A DNA stretch of 64,000 nt from the NCBI RefSeq assembly GCF_019704315.1, contig NZ_AP024597.1:2516501-2580500 (forward strand), in the 5' to 3' direction. Origin of the DNA: Stygiolobus caldivivus (lineage in GTDB: Archaea > Thermoproteota > Thermoprotei_A > Sulfolobales > Sulfolobaceae). Shown here one piece after another: positions 35,892-46,610 of the stretch. Under the pieces are notes generated by a model. That model was given only the letters and a program-made list of their open reading frames with translations. It did no database searches and had not been told where the DNA came from. Each line of letters begins with the position of its first letter. The stretch's first letter is position 1. The translations under genes were made by a program, and so were the position numbers.

Positions 35892-36305
35892 ATGAAGATA
35901 AGTCCTTCGCAAAGTTGGAGATTAAAGGATACTTTATATGTGCTGTCATTAGGTAAGTGTAAAAGATGCGGAAATGTATTTTACCCTTATCAGCCCTTAT
36001 GTAGCGTATGCGGGTCAATGGATATAGAAAAAATAAGGTCTAAGGGGACTGGTACTTTAATAGAGTATACTATCTTGTACCAAAATAGAGATGGTTTTGA
36101 AAAACAAGTCCCTATTACAGCTGGGTTAATAAAACTTGATGAAGGCATAGAGTTAGTCGCTCCACTAACAGATGTCGAAATTACAGAATTGAAGGAAGGT
36201 GTAAGAGTAGAGGCGGTTCTAAGGAAAGTCAGGTCAGATTCTTCTAACGGCATAATACAGTACGGTCTGAAGTTTAGAGTGATTAATGATGCAGGAAACA
36301 ATTGA
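35892..36305 (+). CDS. DUF35 OB-fold/zinc-ribbon acyl-CoA-associated protein
   Basis: A 137-residue protein with an N-terminal rubredoxin-like zinc ribbon ([19 protein letters not shown]) and a C-terminal OB fold (about 60-130). In archaea such proteins hold thiolase and HMG-CoA synthase together and share a common CoA site. It lies 7 bp after the thiolase gene and overlaps the HMG-CoA reductase gene by 20 bp, completing the cluster. All four cysteines of the ribbon are present. Confidence 0.92.
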   Translation: MKISPSQSWRLKDTLYVLSLGKCKRCGNVFYPYQPLCSVCGSMDIEKIRSKGTGTLIEYTILYQNRDGFEKQVPITAGLIKLDEGIELVAPLTDVEITELKEGVRVEAVLRKVRSDSSNGIIQYGLKFRVINDAGNN

Positions 36306-37524
36306 CAGCGTCGTCGAGAAAGTAATTAAGGGAGAGATTCAATTACACGAAATAGACAATTTCTTAGAAGCAAACGCAGCTATGGTAGCAAGAAGACTAG
36401 CGATAGAAAGGCTTACAGGTTCTAGTTTACCTTCAATCGGTTCTACAATCCTAGACTATGCCGAAATAAAAAATAGAAATGCAGAAAATGTAATAGGTGC
36501 TGTTCAAGTACCTTTGGGAATAGCGGGCCCGATTAAAGTAAATGGCGATTATGCAAAGGGCGATTTTTATGTCCCTCTTGCTACTACCGAAGGGGCTTTA
36601 ATAGCGAGTGTTAACAGAGGAGCTAAAGCAGTTACATTAAGTGGAGGTACGAGGGTAAAGATTATATTCGATGGGATGACGAGAGCTCCGGTATTTAAGC
36701 TAGATAATATTATCGACGTAGCTGAGTTCCTGAATTGGGTAAAGTCCCATTATGACGAATTGAAGAGAATTGCTGAGAGCACGTCCTCTCATGGTAAGTT
36801 AATCTCGATAGAACCGTATGTGTTAGGGAATAATGTTTGGTTAAGGCTTGTTTATGAAACTGGAGACGCTATGGGAATGAATATGGCTACAATAGCTACC
36901 GAGAAAGTATGTGAATATATTGAAGATAACTTTGGAAAAGCTAGGTGTTTAGCCGTAAGTGGGAATATGTGTAGTGATAAGAAACAGTCGATAGTTAATA
37001 GTCTTCATGGTAGAGGTAAGACAGTTATTGCAGAAGCTTTAATACCAAATAATGTAATAAAAACAACGTTAAAGTCCGATAAGGAACTTATTCATGAAGT
37101 TAATCTAAGGAAGAACTGGGCTGGAGGAGCTAGAGCAGGTACTTTCTTTCAGTATAATGCACATTTTGCTAATATTATCGCAGCCGTTTTCCTAGCTACG
37201 GGACAAGATATGGCACAAGTCGTAGAAAGCAGTAGCGGATACACGTGGACTGAGGTTAGGAATGAAGGGTTATACATATCTGTGACCCTTACTTCTCTAG
37301 AGGTAGGTACAATAGGTGGTGGTACTAGATTACCGACTCAAAGGGAGGCACTTTCCATAATGGGGGTATATGGTAGCGGTAATCCACCGGGTACTAATGC
37401 TAAAAAATTTGCCGAGATTATAGCGTCTGCAGTACTTGCAGGAGAGTTAAACTTACTCTCTGCTCTTGCCAACAAAGAGTTAGGCAAAGCTCACTTAAAA
37501 TTAGGAAGGGCAGCGAAAGTTTAA
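36286..37524 (+). CDS. hmgA: HMG-CoA reductase, class I
   Basis: A 412-residue enzyme that reduces HMG-CoA to mevalonate using NADPH. Catalytic residues: Glu in [12 protein letters not shown], Lys in [13 protein letters not shown], Asp in [12 protein letters not shown], and the His in GKAHLKLG at the C-terminus. There is no N-terminal membrane domain, as usual in archaea. Two adjacent ATGs (36286 and 36289) are possible starts; both lie within the upstream gene, so translation is coupled. It completes the early mevalonate pathway with the three preceding genes. Confidence 0.96.
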   Translation: MMQETIDSVVEKVIKGEIQLHEIDNFLEANAAMVARRLAIERLTGSSLPSIGSTILDYAEIKNRNAENVIGAVQVPLGIAGPIKVNGDYAKGDFYVPLATTEGALIASVNRGAKAVTLSGGTRVKIIFDGMTRAPVFKLDNIIDVAEFLNWVKSHYDELKRIAESTSSHGKLISIEPYVLGNNVWLRLVYETGDAMGMNMATIATEKVCEYIEDNFGKARCLAVSGNMCSDKKQSIVNSLHGRGKTVIAEALIPNNVIKTTLKSDKELIHEVNLRKNWAGGARAGTFFQYNAHFANIIAAVFLATGQDMAQVVESSSGYTWTEVRNEGLYISVTLTSLEVGTIGGGTRLPTQREALSIMGVYGSGNPPGTNAKKFAEIIASAVLAGELNLLSALANKELGKAHLKLGRAAKV

Positions 37525-37549
37525 AACTCTAATAGCCTATTTTTACCTA

Positions 37550-38851
37550 ATGGCACAAATTCCTGAAGAACTTCAAAAAATAATAGAAATAACTAAAGAG
37601 CAGAATAGGTGGAGAAGACTAGAAACTTTAAATTTAATCCCCTCTGAGAACGTAATGAGTCCGTTAGCTGAAGCTGTTTACATGAGCGATTTTATGTCCA
37701 GATATGCTGAGGGTAAGCCATATAAGAGGTTTTATCAGGGGACCAAATATGTTGATGAAATCGAAACTTTGGCTATGAGGCTCATGAATGATATAACTAA
37801 TTCTGTACATTGTGATTTAAGGCCTATAAGCGGAACTTTAGCCAATGCTGAAGTATTTAGGGTTTTAGCTAACGCTGGCGATAAGGCTCTTATTGCTCCA
37901 GTTCAAGCCGGGGCACATGTTAGCCATACAAGATTCGGAACCTTAGGTGCTTTGGGGATAGAGCAAATAGAATTACCATACGATCCTGAGAATATGAATG
38001 TAGATATTGATAAGGCAATCAAAATGATTGAGGAGATTAAGCCTAAGTTTGTGGTACTAGGCGGTAGTTTGTACTTATTCCCCCATCCATCAAAGGAACT
38101 AGCACCTCATGTTCATGCCGTTAATTCTAAACTTATATACGATGCAGCTCATGTCTATGGTTTAATTACGGGTAAGGCTTGGCATAATCCTCTCCAAGAA
38201 GGAGCAGATATAATGACTTCGTCTACCCACAAGACTTTCCCTGGTCCTCAAGGAGGAGCAATTTTCATCAATGAGGAAGATCTGTATAAAAAAGTAAGTG
38301 ATACTATATTCCCGTGGTTCGTAAGTAATCACCACCTGCACAGACTACCTAGTGTTGCCGTTACTGCATTAGAAATGAAGTACTTCGGAGAAGAGTACGC
38401 AAAGCAGATTATTAATAACGCGAGAGCTTTTGCGGAGGCTTTAGCCGCAGAGGGGTTTAAGGTTGTAGGTGAGCATTTAGGATACACTAAAAGTCACCAA
38501 GTGGCTATAGATGTTAGAAATCTAGGTGGGGGTGCTAAGGTAGCCAAAATGTTTGAAGATGCAAATATAATTACTAATAAGAACTTATTACCTTATGACC
38601 CTCCCAGTGCAGTTAAAGATCCAAGTGGAATTAGGTTGGGAGTACAGGAGATGACTAGATATGGTGTTAGAGAAGGAGATATGGCTGAGATTGCTAAGTT
38701 CATGAAGGAAGTTGCAATAGAAAAAAAGGATCCATCGGAAGTAAAGAAGAAAGTAGTAGAATTTAGAAAAACTTTCCAGACAGTTAAATATACATTCGAT
38801 ATTAGCTTAGAACAGTTTTCTAATGGTAAGGTAATTCCATTATTAATGTAA
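37550..38851 (+). CDS. glyA: Serine hydroxymethyltransferase
   Basis: A 433-residue PLP enzyme that interconverts serine and glycine with a pterin one-carbon carrier. The PLP Lys is in [27 protein letters not shown] and [12 protein letters not shown]-like [13 protein letters not shown] near the N-terminus are typical. Crenarchaeal enzymes of this type use a modified tetrahydropterin such as sulfopterin. Starts 25 bp after hmgA on the same strand and is probably read from the same transcript or a close promoter. Confidence 0.95.
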   Translation: MAQIPEELQKIIEITKEQNRWRRLETLNLIPSENVMSPLAEAVYMSDFMSRYAEGKPYKRFYQGTKYVDEIETLAMRLMNDITNSVHCDLRPISGTLANAEVFRVLANAGDKALIAPVQAGAHVSHTRFGTLGALGIEQIELPYDPENMNVDIDKAIKMIEEIKPKFVVLGGSLYLFPHPSKELAPHVHAVNSKLIYDAAHVYGLITGKAWHNPLQEGADIMTSSTHKTFPGPQGGAIFINEEDLYKKVSDTIFPWFVSNHHLHRLPSVAVTALEMKYFGEEYAKQIINNARAFAEALAAEGFKVVGEHLGYTKSHQVAIDVRNLGGGAKVAKMFEDANIITNKNLLPYDPPSAVKDPSGIRLGVQEMTRYGVREGDMAEIAKFMKEVAIEKKDPSEVKKKVVEFRKTFQTVKYTFDISLEQFSNGKVIPLLM

Positions 38852-38929
38852 CTTCTTTTTTTAAAAAGTTATCAAAAATGAATTTTACAAAGAAAACGTA
38901 ATTTTTCTTCACGAGAGAGAGGATTAATA

Positions 38930-39337
38930 TTACCTTACAAGGATTACAGTAGTTGTTGTGTTCAATGCTACTGACATTGCAACTGAGCCAACGTTAAGTT
39001 CACTATTTATTGAAAGTCCTCTAGCTCCCATGATTATTGCATCGTAAGTATTCTCGCTTAAATGTTTAAGTATTTCATTTGCGGCACTGCTGTCCTTACT
39101 TGAGTATTTTAAAATCTTGAGCTCATAGTCAGCTCTCTCGTTTACTCTTTTCTTTATTTTTTCTCCGATCTCTCCTTCATTACAGCTTTCACATGCGTGA
39201 ATTACTGTAATCTGAGAACCATACCGCATAGCAAAGTCTAAAGCTAATTCTAATGCCCTAAAACTATTTTCTGAACCATCAACTAGTACAGCTATTTTCC
39301 TCAACCAAAAGCTAACGGTGTAAGTTGGTTCTGTCAT
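38930..39337 (-). CDS. Universal stress protein (UspA family)
   Basis: A 135-residue protein with the UspA fold: IAVLVDGSENSFRALELAL at the start and GARGLSINSELNVGSVAMSV near the end, which fits the ATP-binding Gly-x2-Gly-x9-Gly-Ser/Thr motif in a relaxed form. Soluble. Its start overlaps the end of the GAPDH gene by 4 bp, so it belongs to the pgk-gap-usp operon. A link to carbon flux or stress is possible; its function is not known. Confidence 0.85.
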   Translation of the reverse strand: MTEPTYTVSFWLRKIAVLVDGSENSFRALELALDFAMRYGSQITVIHACESCNEGEIGEKIKKRVNERADYELKILKYSSKDSSAANEILKHLSENTYDAIIMGARGLSINSELNVGSVAMSVALNTTTTVILVR

Positions 39338-40368
39338 ATTAGATAACCTTTCATGAGTCCTAAAGTCTCGTTTGTTATTTTGATAGACTCGTCTTTACTT
39401 GATATATTCATTGCCGCTCTTATAGCATCTATATTTTCTGGGACTACTATGGATTCTTGATGGACTCCGTACATGAGAAATAACTCGTTATTCTGAGTAT
39501 AGATGGAATCTTCAAATATAGCTACTTCTGGTATATCATACCTATACCTGCCTAAGTCCCTTGAGACCTCAACTATTTCAGCTGTAGATCCAATACCAGT
39601 TCTAGATGAATTTATGAGAACTATTCTTTCAGTGTCTTTTAATGCGGTCAGTACATCCTCCCTTTTCACGTTATTTTTGAGGGTTATATTCATCAAATGT
39701 AAATGCATTAATGTGGTCGGAGCTACAACAGCCATAGATACAATATCAATACCTTTTATAACCGTTAATACGTCTTTAGCATGATGGCTTGGTACCGATG
39801 CTGGGTCTGGAACTATAGAATTAATGGGACCTTTCTTAACTTCTTTTGGATCTGAAGCTCTTCTGACTATAGTGACTCTAACTTTTTCTATTTTGCTTAC
39901 CTTATTATTAATTGTACAGAGAGTCCTTAATATTCCAGTTGTATTACAAGATACTACTCGTATGTAGTTTTTATTTAATGCTTCGTCATAATTACACAAA
40001 GCTGAGAAAGAAACTTCTGCTACATCAGCTTTTTCACCGCCTTGAAATATCGCCTTCTTCTCAAATTTCTGATATAAAGGTTTGTAACTAGCTCCAACTC
40101 CGTTAGGCGTAGTGTCTATAATAATGTCAGCTTCATTTATCATATCCTCTATGTTTCCGCTTATTTGTAATCCTGCTTTCTCGAATTTAGAAGTGTTTTC
40201 TTTGGGTACAAAGAGTTTATATCCTTTCTTTATTGCTGTAAAAGCTTCATAATTCGGTGAAGTCTTGGCGACCCCTACAAGTTCCATATCTGGCTGTAAT
40301 TTTATTGCATCAGCTACCCGCTTACCTATTGTACCGTATCCATTTATAGCTACTTTAACTCTTGCCAC
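39334..40368 (-). CDS. gap: Archaeal type II glyceraldehyde-3-phosphate dehydrogenase
   Basis: A 344-residue enzyme with the Rossmann start [17 protein letters not shown] and the active-site Cys in [14 protein letters not shown] (about residue 141). It catalyses reversible phosphorylating oxidation of glyceraldehyde 3-phosphate; in Sulfolobales it serves mainly gluconeogenesis. The start overlaps pgk by 14 bp. [13 protein letters not shown]-like [13 protein letters not shown] is typical of the archaeal type. Confidence 0.95.
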   Translation of the reverse strand: MARVKVAINGYGTIGKRVADAIKLQPDMELVGVAKTSPNYEAFTAIKKGYKLFVPKENTSKFEKAGLQISGNIEDMINEADIIIDTTPNGVGASYKPLYQKFEKKAIFQGGEKADVAEVSFSALCNYDEALNKNYIRVVSCNTTGILRTLCTINNKVSKIEKVRVTIVRRASDPKEVKKGPINSIVPDPASVPSHHAKDVLTVIKGIDIVSMAVVAPTTLMHLHLMNITLKNNVKREDVLTALKDTERIVLINSSRTGIGSTAEIVEVSRDLGRYRYDIPEVAIFEDSIYTQNNELFLMYGVHQESIVVPENIDAIRAAMNISSKDESIKITNETLGLMKGYLI

Positions 40369-41602
40369 TTTTTGACACCCACGATAGATGTAGTGCCTCT
40401 AACGCTGGTAATTTGTCTCCAGCTAGAAATAAAAGTAATGCTCCTCCCCCCGTAGATATATGAACTTTATTCTCGTTGATCTCAATTCCTTTTTCGACCA
40501 TGCTTATCATATGTCCACCACCAATAATAACATAGCCTGGGCTTTCGAAAGCTGACTTAAGTAGACTCTTTGTTCCATTTCTAAATCTTTCATCCTCTAT
40601 TATGCCCATAGGGCCTCTTAATGTAATAACTTTTGCCTCTTTAATGAACGAGGAATAAATCTCAATAGTAGTAGTTCCTATATCTTTGATCACACCGTTT
40701 ACACTATTAGCAGGTTCTTCAGCTATTTCTCCGCTCTGTTTTTCTGTTAGAAAATCCACAGGGATTTCTATTGGTGCTCCGCTTAAAAGTAGTTTTCTTG
40801 CCCTCGGAACTAAGCTTAGTAGCCCCTTACTTTCAAGTACCTGCATATTTGCTTTTCCTAAGTTTATTCCCTTGGCTACTGCAAATAATTCCGCTACCAA
40901 TCCACCCGTAAGAATTCTATCAGACACTCTATTCTTAGCTAAGTGTTCGATGATCTTTAGTGTATCACTAACTTTTCCTCCTCCTAGAACAAAGATTTTA
41001 GGTGAGTCTTCTGGATTAAAGATTTTTGCTAATGCCGACACTTCTTTTTCCATTATCTTTCCTGCAGCGGACGGCAGCATTAACGGGAATCCTACTAAAC
41101 TTGGCTGACTCCTATGAGCTGCTGCAAATGCGTCATTGACGTATATGTCAAAATAGGGTGAGAGTTTTTTAACTAAAAATGTCTTGGACTGCTGGACTGG
41201 AGGTGCTTCTATTAACTCCTCAGAGACTAATCTGACGTTCTCTAGTAAATATACTTCACCTCTGCTAATTTTTTTGATTTTTTCTATAGCATAAGGCCCT
41301 ATTATATCTTCAATAAATTCAACATTAGTACCAACATATTTAGATAAAAGCTCTGCATGTTGTTGAAGAGATATAAAGTCGTCATCACCGGGTCTACCCT
41401 GATGGGACAGTATAACTATGGAGTTGCCTCGTTCTAATAAATTTCTTACAGTATAAGCATGTGCTTTAATCCTGGAATCATCTAGTAATTTCCCAGTCTT
41501 TTTATCTACTGGTGAGTTAATATCTATTCGTAATAGTACTTTCTTGTCAGACGCGTTTACGTCGTCGAGTGTAGGTATATTTAAGTCCGATACTTTAATC
41601 AT
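40355..41602 (-). CDS. pgk: Phosphoglycerate kinase
   Basis: A 415-residue enzyme that transfers phosphate between 1,3-bisphosphoglycerate and ADP. N-terminal [11 protein letters not shown] (substrate Asp/Asn), [11 protein letters not shown] (substrate Arg), and the C-terminal nucleotide region ([29 protein letters not shown] with [13 protein letters not shown]) are all in place. First gene of the pgk-gap-usp operon. Confidence 0.96.
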   Translation of the reverse strand: MIKVSDLNIPTLDDVNASDKKVLLRIDINSPVDKKTGKLLDDSRIKAHAYTVRNLLERGNSIVILSHQGRPGDDDFISLQQHAELLSKYVGTNVEFIEDIIGPYAIEKIKKISRGEVYLLENVRLVSEELIEAPPVQQSKTFLVKKLSPYFDIYVNDAFAAAHRSQPSLVGFPLMLPSAAGKIMEKEVSALAKIFNPEDSPKIFVLGGGKVSDTLKIIEHLAKNRVSDRILTGGLVAELFAVAKGINLGKANMQVLESKGLLSLVPRARKLLLSGAPIEIPVDFLTEKQSGEIAEEPANSVNGVIKDIGTTTIEIYSSFIKEAKVITLRGPMGIIEDERFRNGTKSLLKSAFESPGYVIIGGGHMISMVEKGIEINENKVHISTGGGALLLFLAGDKLPALEALHLSWVSKSGKS

Positions 41603-41642
41603 AAATCTCGACTAATACTATTACAATCTAGTTAATATGATT

Positions 41643-42392
41643 TTAGCATACAATATTAGAAGCTATAATATTCCCCCATAATAACGGAATTAAATATTTA
41701 GTCTTAAACCTCTGTATCGATACTGAAATTTCAGCAATATTATTCGAGTTTTTCAAAGAAATAGTAGGTTTTTCGCTACTGAAGTAAGAGAATGAATCAT
41801 ATATTGGATTTAAGTCTATTCCATGCTTGCTTCTACAAGAAAATACTGCCTCAAAAGCTCCGTTGCTCAAATTAAACGACATAGAATTGCAAACTGTATT
41901 TGAATTACGTTCAACTATCTTCAGAAACAGATCTTTCATAACGTAAGGTATTTCGTCCACGTAAATACCCCTAGGTGGGAAAAGTAACTTAACGCTTTCA
42001 TTTTCTTCTTCTATTTTCCTTACTAGCATATTTATGCTGAAAAATAAGAACGTTAAGTTACAGACTCTTAACCTACTTAATCTCATTTCACCTAGGGTAA
42101 AATACTCATCAGACACGTCTTTAAACGCGTTATAGAAATCGGCGTCTTTAATTTGCTCTGTGAAGTAGGCCATTCCTTTAATCCCTATAAGTCCTTTTAT
42201 TTTCTCGTCTTCTGATAAGGAAATAAAGTTAAAATTACCGTTTCTGACTTTAAGTTTTCTAAATGTCTTATCTATTGCTTTCTTTACTGTCAATGCATAT
42301 TCATTTTTTCTTATTATTAGCCACTCCCCGTATTCATCTGTAATGTTCATTTTTGTATCATCATCCTTCTTTTTGAAAAACTTCATGATCAC
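41643..42392 (-). CDS. Conserved-looking protein of unknown function
   Basis: A 249-residue soluble protein that I do not recognise. It begins with a short basic/acidic stretch (MIMKFFKKKDDD), has no transmembrane segments, several cysteines in the second half and a beta-rich C-terminus. It lies 40 bp upstream of pgk in the same direction, so it may share its transcript. There are no catalytic motifs that I can name. Confidence 0.65.
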   Translation of the reverse strand: MIMKFFKKKDDDTKMNITDEYGEWLIIRKNEYALTVKKAIDKTFRKLKVRNGNFNFISLSEDEKIKGLIGIKGMAYFTEQIKDADFYNAFKDVSDEYFTLGEMRLSRLRVCNLTFLFFSINMLVRKIEEENESVKLLFPPRGIYVDEIPYVMKDLFLKIVERNSNTVCNSMSFNLSNGAFEAVFSCRSKHGIDLNPIYDSFSYFSSEKPTISLKNSNNIAEISVSIQRFKTKYLIPLLWGNIIASNIVC

Positions 42393-42524
42393 ATTTTCAA
42401 GCCTCTTTAACCATTAGTTTACCATACTGAAATTTAAACGTTAAGTAATATTCTCTACTCTTAAATAAGCTATTAGAAGATTTTTACTGTGCTCTAGTTT
42501 TATATAATCTTATAGATAACTATA

Positions 42525-42700
42525 TAGTAGTAATAAGTAATCTGGGGTTTATTAGGGTTCTTAAACACTATAAGAGTAAAACTAATTATACCCCAGACAG
42601 TATATAATAAATTAGGGTATCCAGGGACCTATAGATGAGGATTAATGATATAACCCCCTGACCCCCCATAGGTCCCTGGATACTTAATTATTCTCTTAAC
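42525..42700. other. Structured intergenic region with two hairpins
   Basis: Two long stem-loops can be drawn. One pairs TCTGGGGT (42541-42548) with ACCCCAGA near 42590-42597. The second pairs GTATCCAGGGACCTAT (42617-42632) with ATAGGTCCCTGGATAC (42667-42682), a perfect 16-bp stem. It lies between two leftward genes. It may be a structured RNA, a terminator region, or a palindromic repeat. Confidence 0.55.
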
Positions 42701-42720
42701 CGATTATTTTCCTATAAAAC

Positions 42721-43602
42721 TTATAGATAATACAATAGTCCCATTTTCCCTTTACGAAAGATATAATACCTTTCAATAAATCTCTTCATCAAACTTCTTA
42801 CCTTAGATCTCTTAACGACCTCTATGTTTCCGCCCCAAAGCTTATTACTTCTTATATGTAGTGCATAGTCTCCAGTATCAATTATATTAATAAATATAGG
42901 CGTAAAGGGGTCTACAGTTTCTTTTTTAATATACTTCGCAACATAAATCCCTGTTCTCATAGCTAACTCTCCGACTTTCGGATACCCCTTTATTAAATCA
43001 CCTATAACATATACCCCTTTATAGCGTAAAAATGGGTCTACATCAAAAAAATCAAAGGGGTATGGTGGTCTACATTCGGGGATAATATCCTCACATTTTT
43101 CCTCTATTCTTATCCCCTTCTCTTGCATACTCTCCATAATCGCATTGCTTACTCTTTCTCCAAGATCTTGTAAGGCGTTACCGCAGTAACTTACATTCTT
43201 TCCTCTATTTCTTAAATAAAACGCTAATTGAACTGCCAAGTAGTCCTCTTGGCTTGTCTCTACGCTAATACTTATCTTTTCTTTACTTAAAATCTTGTCT
43301 ATGAACGATAGTTGGCCCGATCTATCGCAGCCTACAGCTAAAACTAGGTTATCGGGGTTAAACTCTTTACCTTCCTTAGTTTTTACCCATTTCTGGTCAA
43401 GGTCATATTCTATCACTTTACCTAAAGTGACAAAATTTAAATTAGCAGTATATTTACCCCTGCTTAAGTTTAACATTGCTCTTAGATAAGCCGTGTAAAA
43501 TAGAAAGTAATCTTTATCGCTCAGTATTTGTGCATTTTTATTTAGGCTATAATAGGCGTTCAGCCCAGCGTACCCTGCACCAACGATTAGCGTTTTCATC
43601 AT
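42721..43602 (-). CDS. Divergent FAD-dependent oxidoreductase (NDH-2/SQR-like)
   Basis: A 293-residue flavoprotein with the FAD motif LIVGAGYAGLNAYYSL at the start and a VYVIGDLIKGYPKVGELAM block near 205-220, the usual second FAD contact. The second dinucleotide motif is degenerate (FYLRNRGKNVSYCGNAL), so it may not bind NAD(P)H. It is shorter than the relative at 5359-6333 and more divergent. The C-terminal RSLMKRFIERYYIFRKG is basic and amphipathic and may touch the membrane. Its substrate is unknown. Confidence 0.7.
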   Translation of the reverse strand: MMKTLIVGAGYAGLNAYYSLNKNAQILSDKDYFLFYTAYLRAMLNLSRGKYTANLNFVTLGKVIEYDLDQKWVKTKEGKEFNPDNLVLAVGCDRSGQLSFIDKILSKEKISISVETSQEDYLAVQLAFYLRNRGKNVSYCGNALQDLGERVSNAIMESMQEKGIRIEEKCEDIIPECRPPYPFDFFDVDPFLRYKGVYVIGDLIKGYPKVGELAMRTGIYVAKYIKKETVDPFTPIFINIIDTGDYALHIRSNKLWGGNIEVVKRSKVRSLMKRFIERYYIFRKGKMGLLYYL

Positions 43603-43649
43603 TCATGACAAATTAATAATTAAAATAAAAAAGCGGTTATACTATTACT

Positions 43650-44303
43650 GTGAACATAAAATTAGCGTATAGCAGAGACGACGAAATTAAGCCATTGGAG
43701 CCGCTTTTAAGGCATGAAATAGATAACAGAGGGTTTAAAATAGAGCTAATCAAGGTCAATAAAGAGGACGAATTAAAGTTTATTGTTGATAAAGTCGACC
43801 TAGTTTATTTACCCCTACCGGTCTTTAACTTCATATCAAACTTAAGGGTAATAAGTAACGGTAGTTATATTACCAGTAAATTAAAGATGCGTATTTTATC
43901 TACTCCGGTTAGGAGAGTTTTAGTACCTGGAAGCAATTCAACTGAGTTCTATTTGGTTAAAATACTTTATAATAATAATGTTACCCCCGTTTTAAACGGC
44001 AGTTTCGATGCCGAGATAACCTATGATGACGAAGGAGAGATAGACTTACTTAGTTTATGGAATCAGCAATGCAATAACTCCCCTTTGATTTTAAAAGTCC
44101 TTTCATCTAAAAATTTGGATGAATCTGTGCTTCTAGAACTAAAAGTCTTAATTAGGGAATCAGCTTCGAGGATGGTGGAAAAGAAAGAGGTAAGTACGTT
44201 CTCTAAGGAATTAGGGTTAAAAGGGAGGAATTCTATGGAGTGTTTCTTCAATCTGTGTACTCAGAAAAATTTATGTTCTAATGTTTCTTACTATTTAATC
44301 TAA
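43650..44303 (+). CDS. Periplasmic-binding-like protein of unknown function (DUF3834-like?)
   Basis: A 217-residue cytoplasmic protein starting at GTG 43650. The opening IKLAYSRDDEIKPLEPLL and a strand VDLVYLPLPVFNFI recall the fold of MqnA/MqnD-type and ABC-binding proteins, and the Sulfolobales DUF3834 group. No catalytic residues can be assigned. It faces away from the flavoprotein gene with 47 bp between them; a shared promoter region is likely. Confidence 0.5.
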   Translation: MNIKLAYSRDDEIKPLEPLLRHEIDNRGFKIELIKVNKEDELKFIVDKVDLVYLPLPVFNFISNLRVISNGSYITSKLKMRILSTPVRRVLVPGSNSTEFYLVKILYNNNVTPVLNGSFDAEITYDDEGEIDLLSLWNQQCNNSPLILKVLSSKNLDESVLLELKVLIRESASRMVEKKEVSTFSKELGLKGRNSMECFFNLCTQKNLCSNVSYYLI

Positions 44304-44484
44304 ATTTTTTAGAGATTTTTATCATTTTTACCAGTATGAAAGGAGCTACTATACACTCTATCGGGTACGCAAAGCCTGCAGTGTAAAATATCAAACTAAT
44401 TACGAGCATGACTATAAGGAAAGTTATTGAATTCATAGGATATAATACACACCCGCTGTAAAAGCGTATCTTAACATAATTCAC
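44278..44484 (-). CDS. Small two-span membrane protein
   Basis: A 68-residue product with two hydrophobic stretches (SITFLIVMLVISLIFYTAGF and ECIVAPFILV), a basic end (KMIKISKKFRLNSKKH) and therefore a plausible hairpin membrane protein. It overlaps the end of the neighbouring gene by 26 bp on the opposite strand. Its promoter would overlap that of upsX, reading the other way. Confidence 0.4.
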   Translation of the reverse strand: MNYVKIRFYSGCVLYPMNSITFLIVMLVISLIFYTAGFAYPIECIVAPFILVKMIKISKKFRLNSKKH

Positions 44485-44497
44485 AATAATACGATAA

Positions 44498-44543
44498 ACT
44501 TTCTTGTAATGAGTATTTTCGGTTAACCCAGTGCTTATATTTT
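44498..44543 (+). promoter_or_regulatory. upsX promoter with UV boxes
   Basis: Two hexamers fit ANTTTC, the motif found in UV-induced promoters of Sulfolobus: ACTTTC (44498-44503) and ATTTTC (44515-44520). A TATA box (CTTATATTTT, 44534-44543) follows, about 22 bp before ATG 44560, so the transcript is leaderless. Confidence 0.7.
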
Positions 44544-44559
44544 TGATTCAAATAGATAA

Positions 44560-46584
44560 ATGATTCCTATTATCGAAAAAACGTTTCCCATAATTCTTCC
44601 TAGAGATATAAATGTTTGGATGTCAAAAGACCAAGATAGAGTATTACTCTATTCGGATACGGTGATCTCGCCGTACTATCAGCTATATCCAGATGTAACT
44701 GTAGATGGAGAGTGGGTAGTGTTTGAAGGAGGAAAATTAATCAGAGTAGACAATCAACAAAGGAGAGAAATAATACAAGATTATGGTTCAAAAATACCTA
44801 TAGATGTTATCTATGAGGATGGAAAGTTTCTTCCCGTATATAAGGGCTTAAGGGGTATATTAGTTAACGGAAAGAAGTATTCCGACTACTCTACTAAGTA
44901 TGGGTTTAAGGTGCTCGTTAATAGTGGCATTACTTTGATAACCCCAGAGGGTAAAGTTATTGAAAAAGATAAGCCTAATTACTATAGAATATTTAGTGAT
45001 TATATCTCTCTTGTATACGATAATTATTCACTAGTTGTAGATAGACGAGGAAACGTAAAAAAGTATAATAAACCGGCCATCTATCTTGCAACTACCTCAT
45101 TAGGTGATCTGTATCAGACAATTAACGGAAGGATTATAGTGGATTCCTTAGATTACGATCTTTTGGGAGTTTGCTCGTCAGATGTTTACTATTTGGGGGA
45201 ATCGTATAACGGTATATTTATCTCGTGTGAAGGGAAAGTAAAATATTTCTACAAGGGTGGATGGTCTTACTTAGGGCAAATAGAACTTAATCCGCACTCC
45301 TCCGATGTAGGGCAGAATATAATAGCATTAACCAATAGTTATACACAAGTTTATTCATATAATTTAAAGAAAATATTTTCCCTTAAGAATATTCAATTAC
45401 TAAAAATAATAGGAAATAAAATAGTAGCGTTATCCCGAGGTAATAAGATTTTTATAATATCTCCACATGAAGAGGAGGGACTAATCTCTGTTTCTAGAGC
45501 TGAGATAGGATATAAACTATTTATAAGTGGTTATCTTAAAGGTGAAGTACATATTGGTTCGAGACTTGTAGAGACCGGACGAAAAGTAGAAAACGATAAC
45601 TTAATTATAAGCATTGAGCCTTCAAAATTAGATGGAAATTACGTAGAAGATATTATAAAAATAATTAATGAAGTATATGAATACGTCTACCCTGTTAGGG
45701 TAGAGAGTGAAAAGGCAAGTATAGATGTAAAGAACATAAGGCTAAAGATGGCCGAAGGAAACGGTAGATATGTATATGACAAGGAAAGTAATGCAGTACT
45801 AGAAGGTTACTTAAATTACAGAATTAAGTCTAACCTTTACAAAGCGATAGTTTTGAAAGCTAGAAATAAAGAAGTAAAATACGAGATAGCAGGCACTGAT
45901 GGAGAATTAAGATTCACATTACCTTTTTATAAACCTGATATACTAGAGGAGACAATACAAATTTATGTCCAAAGAGGTAGTAGGACAGAAGATACCTACG
46001 AATTAACGGTTAAACCAGATATTTTAAATAAGAAGGGCATTATGAGCTCTAGCACTATCATAGAAGATTCTAAGAGGATTAAAGTAAGAAAGATTATTAA
46101 CAAGGAGTTTGTATGGGAGGAGAGAGAAGAGTATCCAGAAGTTTACGATAATCTCGTAGTGGGAAAAGTAGGAGACTATGTAAATGTCGAAGGGAATACG
46201 ATCCAGGTTGTTAAGGGGGCTAGAGAGGTCGAAATAAAGAGGGACAATATAAGGAGAAAATACGTGGTCTATGGAATAGATAACCCTGTCAATATAGAAA
46301 GTATTAAGATAGTAGGTGAAGACTTATACGTATTGTTACGAAAAGACTTTGAAAATATACCGGTTTCAGGGATTTACGGTACGCAGATGGACACTACAAC
46401 CGGTAACGAGCTTCGCTTTAAACTCGACCCTGTTTATGATGAGGTTATAGTAATTACTACCTTAGGCGGGTTAAAATGGAAAAATACTTACAAACTAGAA
46501 AATGTACTTAACAACGCAATAAAAATAGCCTCATGTGCTGCTACGAAATTGAAGGAGGAGCTCGAAACTTTCGGGATAGTCTGA
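44560..46584 (+). CDS. upsX: UpsX, protein of the UV-inducible pilus operon
   Basis: A 674-residue soluble protein heading the ups cluster. No catalytic motif is known for this family; the first 330 residues are strand-rich and repeat-like (a beta-propeller-like look), and the rest is strand-rich with many Lys/Glu. Assignment rests on position (immediately before upsE-F-A-B), size and the UV-box promoter. In Sulfolobus the upsX gene is induced by UV together with the pilus genes and is not needed for pilus assembly as such. Confidence 0.85.
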   Translation: MIPIIEKTFPIILPRDINVWMSKDQDRVLLYSDTVISPYYQLYPDVTVDGEWVVFEGGKLIRVDNQQRREIIQDYGSKIPIDVIYEDGKFLPVYKGLRGILVNGKKYSDYSTKYGFKVLVNSGITLITPEGKVIEKDKPNYYRIFSDYISLVYDNYSLVVDRRGNVKKYNKPAIYLATTSLGDLYQTINGRIIVDSLDYDLLGVCSSDVYYLGESYNGIFISCEGKVKYFYKGGWSYLGQIELNPHSSDVGQNIIALTNSYTQVYSYNLKKIFSLKNIQLLKIIGNKIVALSRGNKIFIISPHEEEGLISVSRAEIGYKLFISGYLKGEVHIGSRLVETGRKVENDNLIISIEPSKLDGNYVEDIIKIINEVYEYVYPVRVESEKASIDVKNIRLKMAEGNGRYVYDKESNAVLEGYLNYRIKSNLYKAIVLKARNKEVKYEIAGTDGELRFTLPFYKPDILEETIQIYVQRGSRTEDTYELTVKPDILNKKGIMSSSTIIEDSKRIKVRKIINKEFVWEEREEYPEVYDNLVVGKVGDYVNVEGNTIQVVKGAREVEIKRDNIRRKYVVYGIDNPVNIESIKIVGEDLYVLLRKDFENIPVSGIYGTQMDTTTGNELRFKLDPVYDEVIVITTLGGLKWKNTYKLENVLNNAIKIASCAATKLKEELETFGIV

Positions 46585-46600
46585 GACGATTTTTAATTTT
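46567..46600 (+). promoter_or_regulatory. upsE promoter with UV box
   Basis: ACTTTC (46567-46572), matching ANTTTC, lies inside the end of upsX, about 18 bp before a TATA-like TTTTTAATTT (46590-46599); ATG 46611 follows. This gives upsE its own UV-responsive start in addition to read-through from upsX. Confidence 0.65.
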
Positions 46601-46610
46601 TGCTCTGTAT

